In this document: piece by piece, positions 62,727 to 64,000 of the stretch
How positions within the stretch are numbered: the stretch's first letter is position 1
Layout of the letters: the number at the start of each line of letters is the position of its first letter
NCBI GenBank assembly: GCA_964006375.1
Contig: OZ023266.1
Location: 61,387,946 to 61,451,945, forward strand
Length of the DNA: 64,000 bases
Direction: 5' to 3'
DNA from: Tillus elongatus
Taxonomy: Eukaryota > Arthropoda > Insecta > Coleoptera > Cleridae
Notes under the pieces: generated by a model
Databases searched by the model: none
What the model was told of the DNA's origin: nothing
What the model saw: the letters and a program-made list of their open reading frames with translations, nothing else
Program-made: the position numbers and the translations under genes

Positions 62727-64000
62727 ACTGCGGGTGGGCCAGATCAACCTACAGCATAGCCGGGACGCCACTGGGGAGCATGCGACCCAGGCGGAGTTGT
62801 GTTGATCCAAGAGCCTTATGTGTATAGGAAGCAAGTGAGAGGGCATGGCGGAATCGGCTTCAACATCCTAGTTGGTGGCGAAGCAGAGGAGGAACAACCT
62901 AGGACATGCATACTGGCGTCGAGTGATCTGGACGTGATGTTGCTGCCGCAGCTCGGGTCCAGGAACGCCACAGTAGCTGTCCTGGAGTATAAGGTGAGTA
63001 ATATAAGGCTTAAGGTTATGATGTGCAGCCTTTATGTTCCCTACGATCGGCGGGGCCTGCCTCCGTCGGAGGAATTTGTGCGTATCGTCGATTTCGCGAG
63101 GGAACATGGGTTACAACTGATAATAGGCTGCGATGCCAATTCTCACCACAGATTGTGGGGCAGCACAAATACCTACCCACGTGGTGAGGCTCTACTAGAG
63201 TATTTGGCTACGACGAACCTAGAGGTATTAAATAGAGGTACAGCTCCAACGTTTGTCAATCGCATCCGGCAGAAGGTGATCGACATCACGCTAGCGAGCA
63301 GAGGAATAACGGAGGATATATCTAACTGGAGGGTGACAGAACACATATCAATGTCTGATCATCGTATGATCATCTTTGAATTGGATGTGGACCGTGAGAG
63401 CACTCCAAGGAAGACCGACTGGGATGCCTACGTAATAGGCCTCGGAGGGTCACCAAGGAGCCCAGAGGGGAGAAGACTATCTACAGAGGCATTAGATAGT
63501 GAGATTGAGGCCCTAGAAGGTAGAATAATAGCAGAATACGAGGCCGCGTCACCACTTAGGGGGGAACTGTCCATCAAAGTGAGATTGTGGAACAGGGATC
63601 TCGCCGTACTACACGGGCGGACTCGGGGGGGCCCTAAACCGAGCCGTCCGAGAATCGCGTGAAGCGGCCTGAGACGAATTTAGGACTGCCAGAAGGGAGT
63701 TTAAGAAGGAACTGCGACGGAGTAAACGAGCTAGTTGGAGCGCAAACTGCGGGGAAGTCAACTCCCTGCCGGACGCAGCAAGGCTGGTAAGGGTACTCAA
63801 ACAGGAGGTAAGCAGTAATGTACGATCCTTAAGGAAACCGGACGGGAGCTGGACAAGCACCGGTGAGGAGAACATGCGTCATCTCGCCGAAGTTTACCTT
63901 GCGGGCGGTGGAGCCGTCACAGGGGCTGTCGACCTGGGCCGGTGGACGGTCCCGAATGCATACTGGCAGCTGGCAGTGGTCACGGATGGCTCTATAGCCT
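62727..64000 (+). pseudogene. ORF2 N-terminal part of the third LOA-group element
   Basis: GLLRVGQINLQHSRDATGEH, then a shift and deletion to CVLIQEPYVYRKQVRGHGGI (endonuclease Glu). A long open piece (62799-63662) has GCDANSHHRLWGSTNTYPRG, LEVLNRGTAPTFVNRIRQKV and EHISMSDHRMIIFELD. A frameshift near 63590 is followed by ALNRAVRESREAA, a TGA at 63671, and FKKELRRSKRASWSANCGEV with LRKPDGSWTSTGEENMRHLA, the linker to the RT domain. RT begins right of the window. Non-functional. Confidence 0.9.

Larger units (their letters stand above)
62324..64000 (+). mobile_element. Third LOA-group non-LTR element, 5' part, runs off the window
   Basis: The GC content changes sharply at about 62330-62400. 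It carries an ORF1 end and an ORF2 start, both damaged. It is related to but distinct from the elements at 50542 and 16624. The right end is unseen. Confidence 0.87.

Overview
This is an insect-type nuclear genomic window. It has short protein-coding exons with GT-AG introns, many transposable-element relics (non-LTR, LTR, Penelope-like, piggyBac, mariner), tRNA-derived SINEs, long (TA)n and (TAA)n microsatellites and an AT-rich background. No ribosomal, organellar or prokaryotic features were seen. A hemipteran or another repeat-rich insect is a reasonable guess, but the species cannot be fixed by eye.

The host backbone is one large minus-strand gene that spans almost the whole window: an axonemal dynein heavy chain. 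Fourteen exons (61938 down to 4845) splice in consistent phase into about 1,074 residues. They run from the N-terminal tail (DHC_N1 region) to the beginning of the linker (DHC_N2). Both gene ends lie outside the window. Introns range from 85 bp to about 20.4 kb, and nearly everything else sits inside them. A second host-like gene, an intronless C2H2 zinc-finger protein of 523 residues, is nested on the opposite strand in the 20.4-kb intron (43956-45527). A decayed two-exon THAP-domain gene lies nearby (about 56095-56600).

Mobile elements, left to right: the 3' part of a LOA/R1-group non-LTR retrotransposon (1-3816, broken); a 5'-truncated non-LTR tail with a 13-bp target duplication (9206-9764); a CR1-like fragment inside a long inverted repeat (10186-12862); a full-length but dead mariner (13977-15274); a second, rearranged LOA-group element (about 16624-19459); an unclassified element bounded by inverted repeats and GGATATCC clusters (20554-22360); a 2.4-kb inverted-repeat unit with SINEs and a 240-bp tandem array (23786-26246); a piggyBac relic with intact ends (26900-29330); a satellite-like array (29585-31505); DD41D Tc1/mariner-like relics (31.5, 36.6 and 58.1 kb); a piggyBac end joined to captured LOA sequence (33518-33880); a Penelope-like RT fragment (about 36001-36635); a second piggyBac relic (46210-48449); a deleted BEL/Pao element (about 49010-49810); an apparently intact full-length LOA-like element with perfect 13-bp target duplications (50542-55781); a 3' non-LTR fragment on the minus strand (57304-58023); a small internally deleted Gypsy element with both LTRs (60271-61337); and a third LOA-group element running off the right edge (62324-64000).

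Most retroelements with coding remnants lie antisense to the dynein gene, as expected if sense insertions with polyadenylation signals are selected against in introns. The most notable items are the intact LOA-like element, whose ORF1 looks DUF4780-like and lacks CCHC knuckles; the GGATATCC-ended element; the 1.07-kb Gypsy derivative; the piggyBac/LOA chimera; and an unexplained 209-codon open frame at 7285-7914.
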